The notes beneath the pieces were generated by a model that saw only the letters and a list, made by a program, of their open reading frames with translations, searched no databases and was not told where the DNA came from. The position numbers and the translations under genes are program-made. Below are positions 1 to 5,676 of a DNA stretch of 5,676 bases, in pieces; the stretch's first letter is position 1, and each line of letters begins with the position of its first letter. Location of the stretch: assembly GCA_013698215.1 (NCBI GenBank), contig JACCVJ010000566.1, positions 1 through 5,676 of the forward strand. Direction: 5' to 3'. The DNA is from Tatlockia sp. Its GTDB lineage: Bacteria > Cyanobacteriota > Cyanobacteriia > Cyanobacteriales > Chroococcidiopsidaceae.

Positions 1-2
1 AA

Positions 3-272
3 GAAACTTTAGTTAAAATGGTGTCTAACATTGTTTTGGAAAGCGCCGTTGGTACAGTTCCAGTAATTGGCGATTTGTTCGATGTTGCCTGGAAAGCTAA
101 CACCAAAAACTTTGAATTAGTCGAAGCTCATCTCAATATTCCTCAAGCAGTAGAAAAGAAAAATACCTGGTTTATTTTTATACTTATAGCTGGCTTATTT
201 ATATTCAGCATAGGAATATTAGCTATTAGCTTTTTTACACTCAAATTACTAATCAGTGTCATAACTGGCTAA
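3..272 (+). CDS. DUF4112-like membrane protein, C-terminal part (5' end outside window)
   Basis: The frame is open from the first bases of the window, so the gene starts upstream and only the last 89 codons are visible. The ATG at 18 is internal: the residues before it (ETLVK) continue a helix in the same frame, and the family is longer than what is seen. Visible residues 19-36 contain VPVIGDLFDVAWKANTKN, which matches the conserved signature of the DUF4112 family (P-V-x-G-D-L-F-D followed by K-A-N-x-x-N). A strongly hydrophobic stretch of about 30 residues (visible residues 56-87) follows and ends the protein, so it is probably anchored in a membrane by one long or two short helices at its C-terminus. 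DUF4112 has no established function, and the sequence does not suggest one. The family call is from memory of the motif and is fairly secure; the topology is inferred. Confidence 0.75.
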   Translation, partial: ETLVKMVSNIVLESAVGTVPVIGDLFDVAWKANTKNFELVEAHLNIPQAVEKKNTWFIFILIAGLFIFSIGILAISFFTLKLLISVITG

Positions 273-342
273 TTCTTCAGAGAATGAGTTGAAAGCCTTT
301 CGATGAGTATCTAACAATTACACGCTTGCCTAAAAAAGGTGT

Positions 343-426
343 CCCCTAAATATTTTCCCCCCTTTTCAAGGGGAGTCAAAAAGCGGTATAGCTGAACCTG
401 ACCGCTTTATTGACGTGGGTTAGGGG
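343..426. repeat. Nested inverted-repeat element, possibly a MITE-like remnant
   Basis: An outer pair CCCCTAA (343-349) and TTAGGGG (420-426) encloses two adjacent hairpins. The first is CCCCTT (359-364) with AAGGGG (368-373), a 6-bp stem with a 3-base loop. The second pairs TCAA plus AAAGCGGT (376-387) with ACCGCTTT (401-408) and TTGA (410-413), giving 12 bp with one bulged A at 409 and a 13-base loop. Runs of C and G such as these are common in dispersed cyanobacterial intergenic repeats, which is the reason for suspecting a small mobile or repeated element. No T-run follows on the + strand, so a standard intrinsic terminator is unlikely, although it may still end transcripts of the upstream gene. 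The pairings are seen directly; the function is inferred. Confidence 0.5.
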
Positions 427-434
427 GGATCTCC

Positions 435-463
435 TTTACGAGCCATTGCTTAAAATATATAAA
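435..463 (+). promoter_or_regulatory. Candidate sigma-70-type promoter for the cysteine hydrolase
   Basis: TTTACG (435-440) matches the -35 consensus at four of six positions and TATAAA (458-463) resembles a -10 box, with a 17-base spacer. Transcription would begin near 470, leaving a leader of about 28 bases before the ATG at 498. It would leave almost no leader before the alternative GTG at 474, which is one reason to prefer the ATG. The site is in an AT-rich stretch where chance matches are common, so it is only a candidate. Confidence 0.35.
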
Positions 464-497
464 ATAAAAGTAAGTGTTACGTCGAGCTTGCTTACAT

Positions 498-1511
498 ATG
501 CAGACAACAACCCAGTTACCGATTCCCCCACACTTTGAGGCGCAAAAAGTAGGCGAAGTTTGGCGCGTACCCTATCAAGAAAGGGCGCAGCAAGCTAGAG
601 ATTGGGCAAAAATACACCATATTAAGCCAGCTTTTGAAGATAAAAAACGGACTTGTCTGTTATTGATTGACGTACAAAATACGTTTTGTATTCCTGGTTT
701 TGAGCTATTTGTAGGCGGACAATCGGGAAATGGTGCAGTAGAAGATAATAAGCGGTTGTGTGAGTTTATTTATCGCAACTTAGGGTCAATAAGCGCGATC
801 GCACCTACCTTAGATACTCACACAGCAATGCAAATTTTTCACCCGATCTTTTGGATAAATAACGAAGGAATCCACCCAACTCCCGCCGCTACCAACATTA
901 CCCCAAAAGATATCGAACAAGGCAAGTGGAAAGTTAACCCCGCCGTTGCCTATAGTTTAAATTTGACGTGCGAAGTTCTGCAAAACCATGCCCTGCATTA
1001 CGTCAAGCAACTAAGCCAAAATGGTAAATATCCATTAACAGTATGGTTTTATCATTCTATGCTTGGTGGGATTGGTCATGCTTTAGTTTCCGCCGTAGAA
1101 GAAGCAGTATTTTTTCATTGTATTGCCCGTGACAGCCAAACTCAATTTGAAATCAAAGGAAATAACCCTTTAACTGAAAACTACTCAGTTTTGCGCCCAG
1201 AAGTGCTAGAAAGCTTTGGGGGAAAACAGTTAGCCCAAAAAAACACCCGCTTAATCCAGCAATTGCTAGATTTTGATAAAGTTATTATTGCCGGACAAGC
1301 AAAAAGTCATTGTGTAGCTTGGACAATTGACGACTTGCTCACAGAAATTCAACAAATCGATTCAAGTTTGGCAAAAAAAATCTATATCTTAGAAGATTGT
1401 ACAACCCCCGTAGTAGTCCCCGGCGTTGTAGACTATACCCTACAAGCAAATTCAGCCTTTGAAAGGTTTGCCGATTCTGGAATGAACTTAATAAAATCTA
1501 CTCAATTTTAA
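498..1511 (+). CDS. Isochorismatase/nicotinamidase-superfamily cysteine hydrolase, long form
   Basis: Predicted soluble enzyme of 337 residues. A catalytic triad of the superfamily is visible: D58 in LLLIDVQNTF, K220 in the segment FEIKGNNPLTENYS, and C272 in GQAKSHCVAW. The motif D106-x-H108 with H115 (DTHTAMQIFH) fits the metal-binding Asp-His-His of nicotinamidases, and K220-G followed by P and YS resembles the nicotinamidase K-G-x-x-P...YS block. These features suggest an amidohydrolase acting through a cysteine thioester, perhaps on nicotinamide or a related amide, but the substrate is not proven. The protein is much longer than typical nicotinamidases (about 180-220 residues): about 105 residues separate H115 from K220, and there is an extra N-terminal segment of about 50 residues. 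An in-frame GTG at 474 would add MLRRACLH. I chose the ATG at 498 because the added residues look unlike a protein start and the candidate promoter leaves GTG almost without a leader. Neither start has a clear ribosome binding site. Product family is secure; substrate is not. Confidence 0.85.
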   Translation: MQTTTQLPIPPHFEAQKVGEVWRVPYQERAQQARDWAKIHHIKPAFEDKKRTCLLLIDVQNTFCIPGFELFVGGQSGNGAVEDNKRLCEFIYRNLGSISAIAPTLDTHTAMQIFHPIFWINNEGIHPTPAATNITPKDIEQGKWKVNPAVAYSLNLTCEVLQNHALHYVKQLSQNGKYPLTVWFYHSMLGGIGHALVSAVEEAVFFHCIARDSQTQFEIKGNNPLTENYSVLRPEVLESFGGKQLAQKNTRLIQQLLDFDKVIIAGQAKSHCVAWTIDDLLTEIQQIDSSLAKKIYILEDCTTPVVVPGVVDYTLQANSAFERFADSGMNLIKSTQF

Positions 1512-1515
1512 ACAG

Positions 1516-1557
1516 CTATTATCTTGCTACGTTCGCAAGCACAATATCTAATAATAG
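1516..1557 (+). other. Imperfect hairpin between hydrolase and short kdpD
   Basis: CTATTAT (1516-1522) pairs with ATAATAG (1551-1557), and directly inside it CTTGC (1523-1527) pairs with GCAAG (1535-1539) around a 7-base loop. The right side carries an 11-base bulge. This begins 5 bases after the hydrolase stop codon. It could be a weak 3'-end structure or processing site, but the stem is AT-rich and no T-run follows, so chance pairing is possible. Confidence 0.25.
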
Positions 1558-1558
1558 T

Positions 1559-1566
1559 AAAGGAAA
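1559..1566 (+). promoter_or_regulatory. Possible distant ribosome binding site of short kdpD
   Basis: AAAGGAAA contains the Shine-Dalgarno core AGGA, with 15 bases between that core and the ATG at 1580. This is longer than the usual 5-10, so it may contribute only weakly. It is the clearest purine-rich site before any start in the window, and there is no other in-frame start nearer to it. Confidence 0.3.
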
Positions 1567-1579
1567 TAGTTTTTAATCA

Positions 1580-2713
1580 ATGTCAACTACAAACTCTTTT
1601 ATTCGTTCGGCACGTCGAGGTAAGCATAAAATATTTATTGGTATGGCTCCGGGGGTAGGCAAAACTTACCGGATGCTAGAAGAAGCCAAAATGCTCAAAC
1701 AAGAGGGAATTGATGTCGTTATTGGGCTAATAGAAACTCACGGGCGCAAAGAAACGGCTCGAAAAGTCCTTGATTTAGAGATAATCCCCCGCAAGCAAAT
1801 CGAGCGAGGGGAGCTAACTTTAACAGAGATGGACACCGAAACAATTATCGAGCGATCGCCAGGTCTTGTATTAGTAGATGAATTAGCGCATACTAACATA
1901 CCCGGTTCTACCACCGAAAAACGCTATCAAGACGTAGAACTAATTTTAAATGCGGGAATTGATGTCTATTCTACGGTGAATATTCAGCACCTAGAAAGCC
2001 TCAACGACCTAGTAGCTAGGATAACAGGGGTTATAGTCCGAGAGCGCGTCCCCGATCGCCTGTTAGAGGAAGCTGACGAAGTTGTAGTAATAGATGTCAC
2101 CCCCGAAACCTTACTCGAACGCCTCCGAGACGGGAAAATTTACGCACCCCAAAAAATTCAACAATCCTTACAAAACTTTTTTCAACGCCGCAACTTGATT
2201 GCGCTACGAGAATTAGCTCTGCGGGAAGTCGCCGACAACGTAGAAGATGATGCAATTTCTTCAACCCCCGCCGAAAAATTTTGTAACATTCACGAACGAG
2301 TTTTAGTTTGCGTCTCTACTTATCCTAACTCCATGCAATTGTTGCGCCGGGGAGCGAGAATAGCTGGGTATATGAATGCGCCGCTTTATGCTGTGTACAT
2401 CGCCAATCTCGATCGCTTTCTTACCAAAGAAGAAAGCCTGCATATTGAAACTTGCGACAAACTTTGTCGAGAATTTGGCGGCGAATTTATCCACATCAAA
2501 GACCAAGATATTCCAAGTGCGATCGCTCATGTCGCCCAAGACAAACATATTACCCAAATTGTAATCGGCGAAAGTCAGCGATCGCGCTGGAAAATGTTAT
2601 TTCAAGGTTCCCTGACTCAGCAATTGATGCGATTGCTAAAAAACATCGATCTGCACATCATCGCCACCGAAAAAATCGCCGCCCCATCACAATTAAAGGC
2701 AGAAATTAAATAG
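1580..2713 (+). CDS. kdpD: Short KdpD: KdpD N-terminal domain plus universal stress protein domain
   Basis: A 377-residue cytosolic protein equivalent to the N-terminal cytoplasmic half of the potassium/osmotic sensor KdpD. Residues 16-220 form the KdpD nucleotide-binding domain: the Walker-A-like G21-MAPGVGKT-29, a Walker-B-like LVLVDELAHTN (96-106) followed by PGS, the family block YSTVNIQHLESLND (130-143), and LIALRELALREVAD (206-219). Residues 238-365 form a universal-stress-protein domain, ending in QIVIGESQRSRW and a GSLTQQLM helix. The frame stops there. Full-length KdpD (about 900 residues) continues with four membrane helices, a GAF-like segment and a histidine-kinase core, all absent here. 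I find no continuation of those domains in the next 74 bases or in another frame, so this looks like a naturally short protein rather than a fresh truncation. Such short KdpD proteins are known in cyanobacteria such as Anabaena, usually beside kdp ATPase genes. Here no kdpFABC or kdpE lies within the window. It cannot phosphorylate KdpE by itself; its role, perhaps as a partner or sensor of nucleotide or osmotic state, is unproven. Confidence 0.9.
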   Translation: MSTTNSFIRSARRGKHKIFIGMAPGVGKTYRMLEEAKMLKQEGIDVVIGLIETHGRKETARKVLDLEIIPRKQIERGELTLTEMDTETIIERSPGLVLVDELAHTNIPGSTTEKRYQDVELILNAGIDVYSTVNIQHLESLNDLVARITGVIVRERVPDRLLEEADEVVVIDVTPETLLERLRDGKIYAPQKIQQSLQNFFQRRNLIALRELALREVADNVEDDAISSTPAEKFCNIHERVLVCVSTYPNSMQLLRRGARIAGYMNAPLYAVYIANLDRFLTKEESLHIETCDKLCREFGGEFIHIKDQDIPSAIAHVAQDKHITQIVIGESQRSRWKMLFQGSLTQQLMRLLKNIDLHIIATEKIAAPSQLKAEIK

Positions 2714-2729
2714 GCGATCGGGCTTAAAA

Positions 2730-2767
2730 TTTAAGTTAAGGCTAGGATCTATGCTCTCTAACTTAAA
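2730..2767. other. Inverted repeat between short kdpD and anmK
   Basis: TTTAAGTTA (2730-2738) and TAACTTAAA (2759-2767) are perfect 9-base inverted copies separated by 20 bases. It lies 16 bases after the kdpD stop and 20 bases before the anmK start. The stem has only one G-C pair and no T-run follows on the + strand, so it is a poor terminator. The spacing of the two arms (about 29 bases centre to centre) would also allow binding of a dimeric regulator, but no known operator is recognised. Confidence 0.35.
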
Positions 2768-2787
2768 AATAACCAACCTATTTTAGT

Positions 2788-3957
2788 ATGACTCGTGTAA
2801 TTGGTTTAATTAGTGGTACGTCTGTAGACGGTATTGATGCGGCATTAATAGACGTAACAGGGACAGAATTAGACTTAAAAGTTGAACTTATAGCTGGCGA
2901 AACCTATCCTTATCCTCCCAACTTGTCAGCGCAAATTTTGGCAGTGTGTGGCGGCGAAAAGCTATCAATGGCAGAACTAGCGCTGCTTGACGATGAGATT
3001 GCTTGTAGCTTTGCCTGGGCTGCTGAGGATATTCAAAAAGATAGCGATCGCGCGTCATTAATTGGTTCTCATGGGCAAACAATCTATCACAAGCCTGTAG
3101 GCAAGGTAATTTCCCCTAGCAACTTAGCTTATAGCCTCCAACTCGGTAGGGGAGACTTAATTGCTCAAATAACTAAAATTCCTACTATCAGTAACTTTCG
3201 CGCCGCCGATATCGCCGCCGGAGGAGAGGGAGCGCCCTTAGTCCCCAAAGTAGACGCTTATCTTTTGAGCCACAAAGAAAAATATACCTGCGTCCAAAAT
3301 TTGGGTGGAATTGGCAACGTAGCTTACTTACCCCCACGCAGCCAAGAGAATTGGCTAGATAAAATTTGTGGTTGGGATACGGGCCCAGCAAATTCCCTTT
3401 TAGACTTAGCCGTACAACATTTCACGGGTGGCGCTCAAACTTATGACCATAATGGAATCTGGGCTGCAAGCGGTACACCTTGCGATCGCTTAGTAGAGCA
3501 GTGGTTACACCAAGATTTTTTTGAACAGCTACCCCCAAAATCTACCGGGCGAGAGTTATTTGGCTCTTTATACCTACACCAATGTTTAGCCGACATGGAA
3601 TCCTACGAACTCAGTCCCGCCGATAAATTAGCTACCCTAGCCGAATTAACTGTTGCTTCTATCGTCCATAGCTACCAAGCTTTTTTACCCCAAAAGCCCG
3701 ATCGAGTGCTGTTGTGTGGCGGTGGAAGTAAAAATCTCTACCTTACCAATCGGTTGCAAGCCCTACTGCAAAGCGCCGCCGTAGTGACTACCGATGAAGT
3801 AGGATTAAGTGCGGATTTCAAAGAGGCAATTTCTTTTGCTGTGTTGGCATACTGGCGCAATCTAGGGATTGCTGGCAACTTACCTAAAGTTACTGGTGCA
3901 AAACAAAAAATGCTACTGGGAGATATTTATCAAACTTTCACCAATGTTGTTAGTTAA
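2788..3957 (+). CDS. anmK: Anhydro-N-acetylmuramic acid kinase (AnmK)
   Basis: AnmK opens the 1,6-anhydro ring of anhydro-MurNAc released in peptidoglycan turnover and phosphorylates it with ATP, giving MurNAc-6-phosphate in the cytoplasm; the etherase MurQ normally acts next. The 389-residue protein has the usual length and the full set of family motifs: GLISGTSVDGID (6-17) at the N-terminus, GSHGQT (93-98), NFRAADIAAGGEGAPLVP (136-153), NLGGIGN (171-177), WDTGPAN (196-202) with D197 in the position I take to be the catalytic Asp, CGGGSKN (310-316) and a C-terminal EAISFAVLA segment (347-355). No signal peptide or membrane segment. The ATG at 2788 is placed directly before the first conserved strand and leaves no room for a later start; no Shine-Dalgarno sequence precedes it. 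It follows short kdpD by 74 bases and no murQ or other recycling gene is in the window, so context adds little. Identification is secure. Confidence 0.95.
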   Translation: MTRVIGLISGTSVDGIDAALIDVTGTELDLKVELIAGETYPYPPNLSAQILAVCGGEKLSMAELALLDDEIACSFAWAAEDIQKDSDRASLIGSHGQTIYHKPVGKVISPSNLAYSLQLGRGDLIAQITKIPTISNFRAADIAAGGEGAPLVPKVDAYLLSHKEKYTCVQNLGGIGNVAYLPPRSQENWLDKICGWDTGPANSLLDLAVQHFTGGAQTYDHNGIWAASGTPCDRLVEQWLHQDFFEQLPPKSTGRELFGSLYLHQCLADMESYELSPADKLATLAELTVASIVHSYQAFLPQKPDRVLLCGGGSKNLYLTNRLQALLQSAAVVTTDEVGLSADFKEAISFAVLAYWRNLGIAGNLPKVTGAKQKMLLGDIYQTFTNVVS

Positions 3958-4055
3958 TACTGTAAAAAAAATGGGTATCCTAAGTTCGTCACCTCCTGTA
4001 GCTCCAAAATTTAGCTCGTTTACAAGTTCTCCCTTGATTGAATCGTTAATTTCCT

Positions 4056-5618
4056 ATGACAGATCCCAACATTGGTCGTTTATTAGCTAAACGCTATCAG
4101 ATTCAAAAACTAATCGGTACTGGAGCGATGGGGCAAGTTTATTGTGCCAATGATATTTTGTTGGGTGGCGTACCTGTAGCTGTCAAATTTCTTGCTCTCT
4201 CCATTCAAAACAAAAAAATTCGGGTTAAAGAGCGCTTTGAAACCGAGGCTAAAACTTGCGCTTTATTAGGACAAAAAAGTATTCATATTGTCCGTGTTAT
4301 GGATTACGGTGTAGACGAACAGGGGACACCATTCTATGTCATGGAATATTTGCAGGGAGAAAATTTGAATGATGCTGTCCGGCTCACTCCAGTTACTCTA
4401 CCTAGGTTTTTGAGTTTATCGCGGCAAATTAGTCTAGGTTTACAGTGCGCTCACCAAGGTATTTTAGTTGATGGCGAAATTTGTCCAATTATTCACCGGG
4501 ATGTTAAGCCAAGCAATATGCTTGTAGTTCAAGATCCTAGTTTTGGCGAATTGGTCAAAGTATTAGATTTTGGCATTGCTAAACTAATCCAAAGTGATAG
4601 CAATCAAACGAAGTATTATCTGGGAACTTTAGCTTATTCTTCTCCCGAACAAATGGAAGGCAATGATATCGATCCGCGCTCTGATATCTACAGCCTGGGA
4701 GTAATGATGTATGAAATAATTACAGGGAGTATGCCTGTTCAGGCAAATACTGAATCTTTTGGCGGTTGGTACAAAGCTCATCACTTCCAAGTTCCCCGTT
4801 CTTTTGCCTCTACAAATATTAAACTTATTATTCCCAAAGCAGTAGAGGAGTTGATACATAGTTGTTTAGCTAAGTCTCCCAACGATCGCCCCCAAACGGT
4901 GGGAGAAATTATTGCCGCGATCGTAGAATTAGAACAGCCGCAAAGTATAGGCGTAACAACGAGCCTCCCGCAGACCCTCCCACCGCCACCGCCCAAACAA
5001 GAAATCATTAACCACTCCCTAACTATGGGAGCGCCATTTTTAGAGCGATCTTTTTCTGACGATCCAGTTTTTCAACCTACGGCTTGGCCCAAAAATAAGC
5101 CCATCGCCGATATTGTCTTTCCCCAGCCCATTCGTACCAAAGGCGAAATTATTTCTGCGCTCTGGGTAATGCTGCCTCAACAGGAAATTGAAAAACGTTT
5201 GCAAGGTGCGCGTTTCAACCAGTTTTTGTTTATCAGCACCCCTCACCCGATGATGCTTTGGATTACAGCGCTTTACAGTTCTCAATACGGTGTCAAGTGG
5301 CTGGCTTATTATATGGACTTAAAAACTCGTCAAGGTCAAGAAATAACTAGGCTATTAGGGGAATCTGGCTCTTACCGATTGTTGCTATTTGCCAGAGAAT
5401 CTCCAGAGTGTGCTTGTAAGACTTTGTTAATGGCGATCGCGCTAGTGCAGCGCCAACAACTGCAACAATGGGTAATGACTAGCCAAAATCTGGTTTCTGT
5501 TGCCGAGCCTCAAGTTAGTAAAGGTTTGCTCCGGCAAGAGTTTGAGAAGCTTAAACCACAGATTTTAGCCAAGTTGCAACCTTCAGGTTTAGATTCGGTT
5601 TTTAATGCTACTTTGTAG
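4056..5618 (+). CDS. Cytosolic Ser/Thr protein kinase with unassigned C-terminal domain
   Basis: A 520-residue Hanks-type kinase. All catalytic elements are present: glycine loop G21-TGAMGQV-28, ATP lysine K44 in VAVKF, helix-C glutamate probably E64, HRDVKPSN (147-154) with catalytic D149, DFG (171-173), GTLAYSSPE (190-198) where Ser replaces the usual Ala of the APE motif, D210 in SDIYSLG, and R278 closing the fold near residue 292. It should therefore be active; T185 and T191 in the activation segment are possible autophosphorylation sites. A linker (about 293-355) includes five consecutive prolines (309-313). Residues about 363-510 form a second region with alternating hydrophobic strands and helices (FLFIS, VKWLAYYMDL, YRLLLFARE, then a long helix) that I cannot assign to a named domain; it may be a regulatory or scaffold part common to cyanobacterial kinases. 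There is no transmembrane helix, PASTA, WD40 or pentapeptide repeat, so it is predicted cytosolic and unlike muropeptide-sensing PASTA kinases. The ATG at 4056 precedes the kinase core by about 15 residues; no clear ribosome binding site. It starts 98 bases after anmK. Substrates are unknown. Confidence 0.9.
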   Translation: MTDPNIGRLLAKRYQIQKLIGTGAMGQVYCANDILLGGVPVAVKFLALSIQNKKIRVKERFETEAKTCALLGQKSIHIVRVMDYGVDEQGTPFYVMEYLQGENLNDAVRLTPVTLPRFLSLSRQISLGLQCAHQGILVDGEICPIIHRDVKPSNMLVVQDPSFGELVKVLDFGIAKLIQSDSNQTKYYLGTLAYSSPEQMEGNDIDPRSDIYSLGVMMYEIITGSMPVQANTESFGGWYKAHHFQVPRSFASTNIKLIIPKAVEELIHSCLAKSPNDRPQTVGEIIAAIVELEQPQSIGVTTSLPQTLPPPPPKQEIINHSLTMGAPFLERSFSDDPVFQPTAWPKNKPIADIVFPQPIRTKGEIISALWVMLPQQEIEKRLQGARFNQFLFISTPHPMMLWITALYSSQYGVKWLAYYMDLKTRQGQEITRLLGESGSYRLLLFARESPECACKTLLMAIALVQRQQLQQWVMTSQNLVSVAEPQVSKGLLRQEFEKLKPQILAKLQPSGLDSVFNATL

Positions 5619-5672
5619 AGCTTGTTATTTAGATGGGACAATTATTGCTCTATTAATAAATTACAGTTTTTT
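5616..5672 (+). terminator. Weak candidate terminator after the kinase gene
   Basis: TAGAGC (5616-5621, starting with the stop codon) pairs with GCTCTA (5647-5652), and inside it TTGT (5622-5625) pairs with ACAA (5638-5641), leaving a 5-base bulge. A run of six T residues lies at 5667-5672, 14 bases beyond the stem, which is too far for a classical intrinsic terminator. No gene is visible in the last 58 bases. Confidence 0.25.
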
Positions 5673-5676
5673 CCAC

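Larger units (their letters stand above)
795..5440. repeat. Seven dispersed HIP1 palindromes (GCGATCGC)
   Basis: Exact copies lie at 795-802, 1852-1859, 2519-2526, 2578-2585, 3044-3051, 3482-3489 and 5433-5440, all inside coding regions: one in the hydrolase, three in short kdpD, two in anmK and one in the kinase gene. Several near copies differ by one base, for example at 2713-2720. HIP1 overrepresentation is characteristic of many cyanobacteria and is the best taxonomic clue in the window. Confidence 0.95.

Noticed and set aside
359..373. The hairpin CCCCTT/AAGGGG as an intrinsic terminator or CRISPR-type repeat
   Set aside because: No T-run follows on the + strand, and there are no further regularly spaced copies in the window.
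2303..2557. Reverse-strand open frame inside short kdpD, plus + frames at 2376-2564 and 2452-2709
   Set aside because: They lie wholly within the conserved universal-stress domain in other frames and have no domain-like composition; shadows of kdpD.
1580..2713. Short kdpD as a recent pseudogene or frameshifted full-length sensor kinase
   Set aside because: The frame ends cleanly after the universal-stress domain, and the following 74 bases and the anmK gene leave no trace of membrane or histidine-kinase segments.
3188..3391. Reverse-strand open frames within anmK (also 2888-3082)
   Set aside because: Entirely inside conserved AnmK motifs; translated products show no recognisable features.
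3971..4090. A short frame from ATG 3971 (39 codons, Ser/Pro-rich) in the gap before the kinase, overlapping its first 35 bases
   Set aside because: Low-complexity composition, no ribosome binding site, overlaps a secure gene in another frame and no recognisable family. A leader peptide is conceivable but unsupported.
4629..5285. Reverse-strand open frames within the kinase gene
   Set aside because: Antisense to the catalytic domain and linker; no start signals or family resemblance.
1..5676. Defence island, prophage, insertion sequence or other new multi-gene system
   Set aside because: No transposase, integrase, nuclease, toxin-antitoxin or phage-like gene is visible; every sizeable gene falls in a widespread family and HIP1 sites run through most genes as in ordinary chromosome.

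Overview
The window looks like chromosomal DNA from a cyanobacterium. The octamer GCGATCGC (HIP1, the highly iterated palindrome of many cyanobacterial genomes) occurs seven times in 5.7 kb, where fewer than one copy would be expected by chance. Gene content agrees: a KdpD homologue that stops after its cytoplasmic N-terminal half, as known in cyanobacteria, a soluble Ser/Thr kinase with a long C-terminal extension, a DUF4112-like membrane protein, and starts that mostly lack a Shine-Dalgarno sequence. I cannot name the genus.

Layout, all genes on the + strand. (1) 3-272: C-terminal part of a DUF4112-like membrane protein, cut by the window edge. (2) 273-497: a gap holding a foldable, G/C-run-rich inverted-repeat element (343-426), then a candidate promoter (435-463). 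(3) 498-1511: a long cysteine hydrolase of the isochorismatase/nicotinamidase superfamily. (4) 1580-2713: short KdpD (KdpD nucleotide-binding domain plus universal stress protein domain, no membrane or histidine-kinase part). (5) 2788-3957: anmK, anhydro-N-acetylmuramic acid kinase of cell-wall recycling. (6) 4056-5618: Ser/Thr protein kinase with intact catalytic motifs, a proline-rich linker and an unassigned C-terminal domain of about 150 residues. The last 58 bases hold a weak hairpin and a T-run.

Genes 3 to 6 are spaced 68, 74 and 98 bases apart with no overlaps. They could be read together, but the gaps contain hairpins and no translational coupling, so an operon is not established. The products do not form one obvious pathway: a possible NAD-salvage-type or related amidohydrolase, a potassium/osmotic signalling fragment, a muropeptide salvage kinase and a signalling kinase. 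The region reads as ordinary core cyanobacterial chromosome rather than a mobile island; I see no transposase, integrase, CRISPR array, tRNA or rRNA. The points most worth a second look are the kinase's C-terminal domain, the orphan short KdpD, the enlarged nicotinamidase-like enzyme and the folded element at 343-426.
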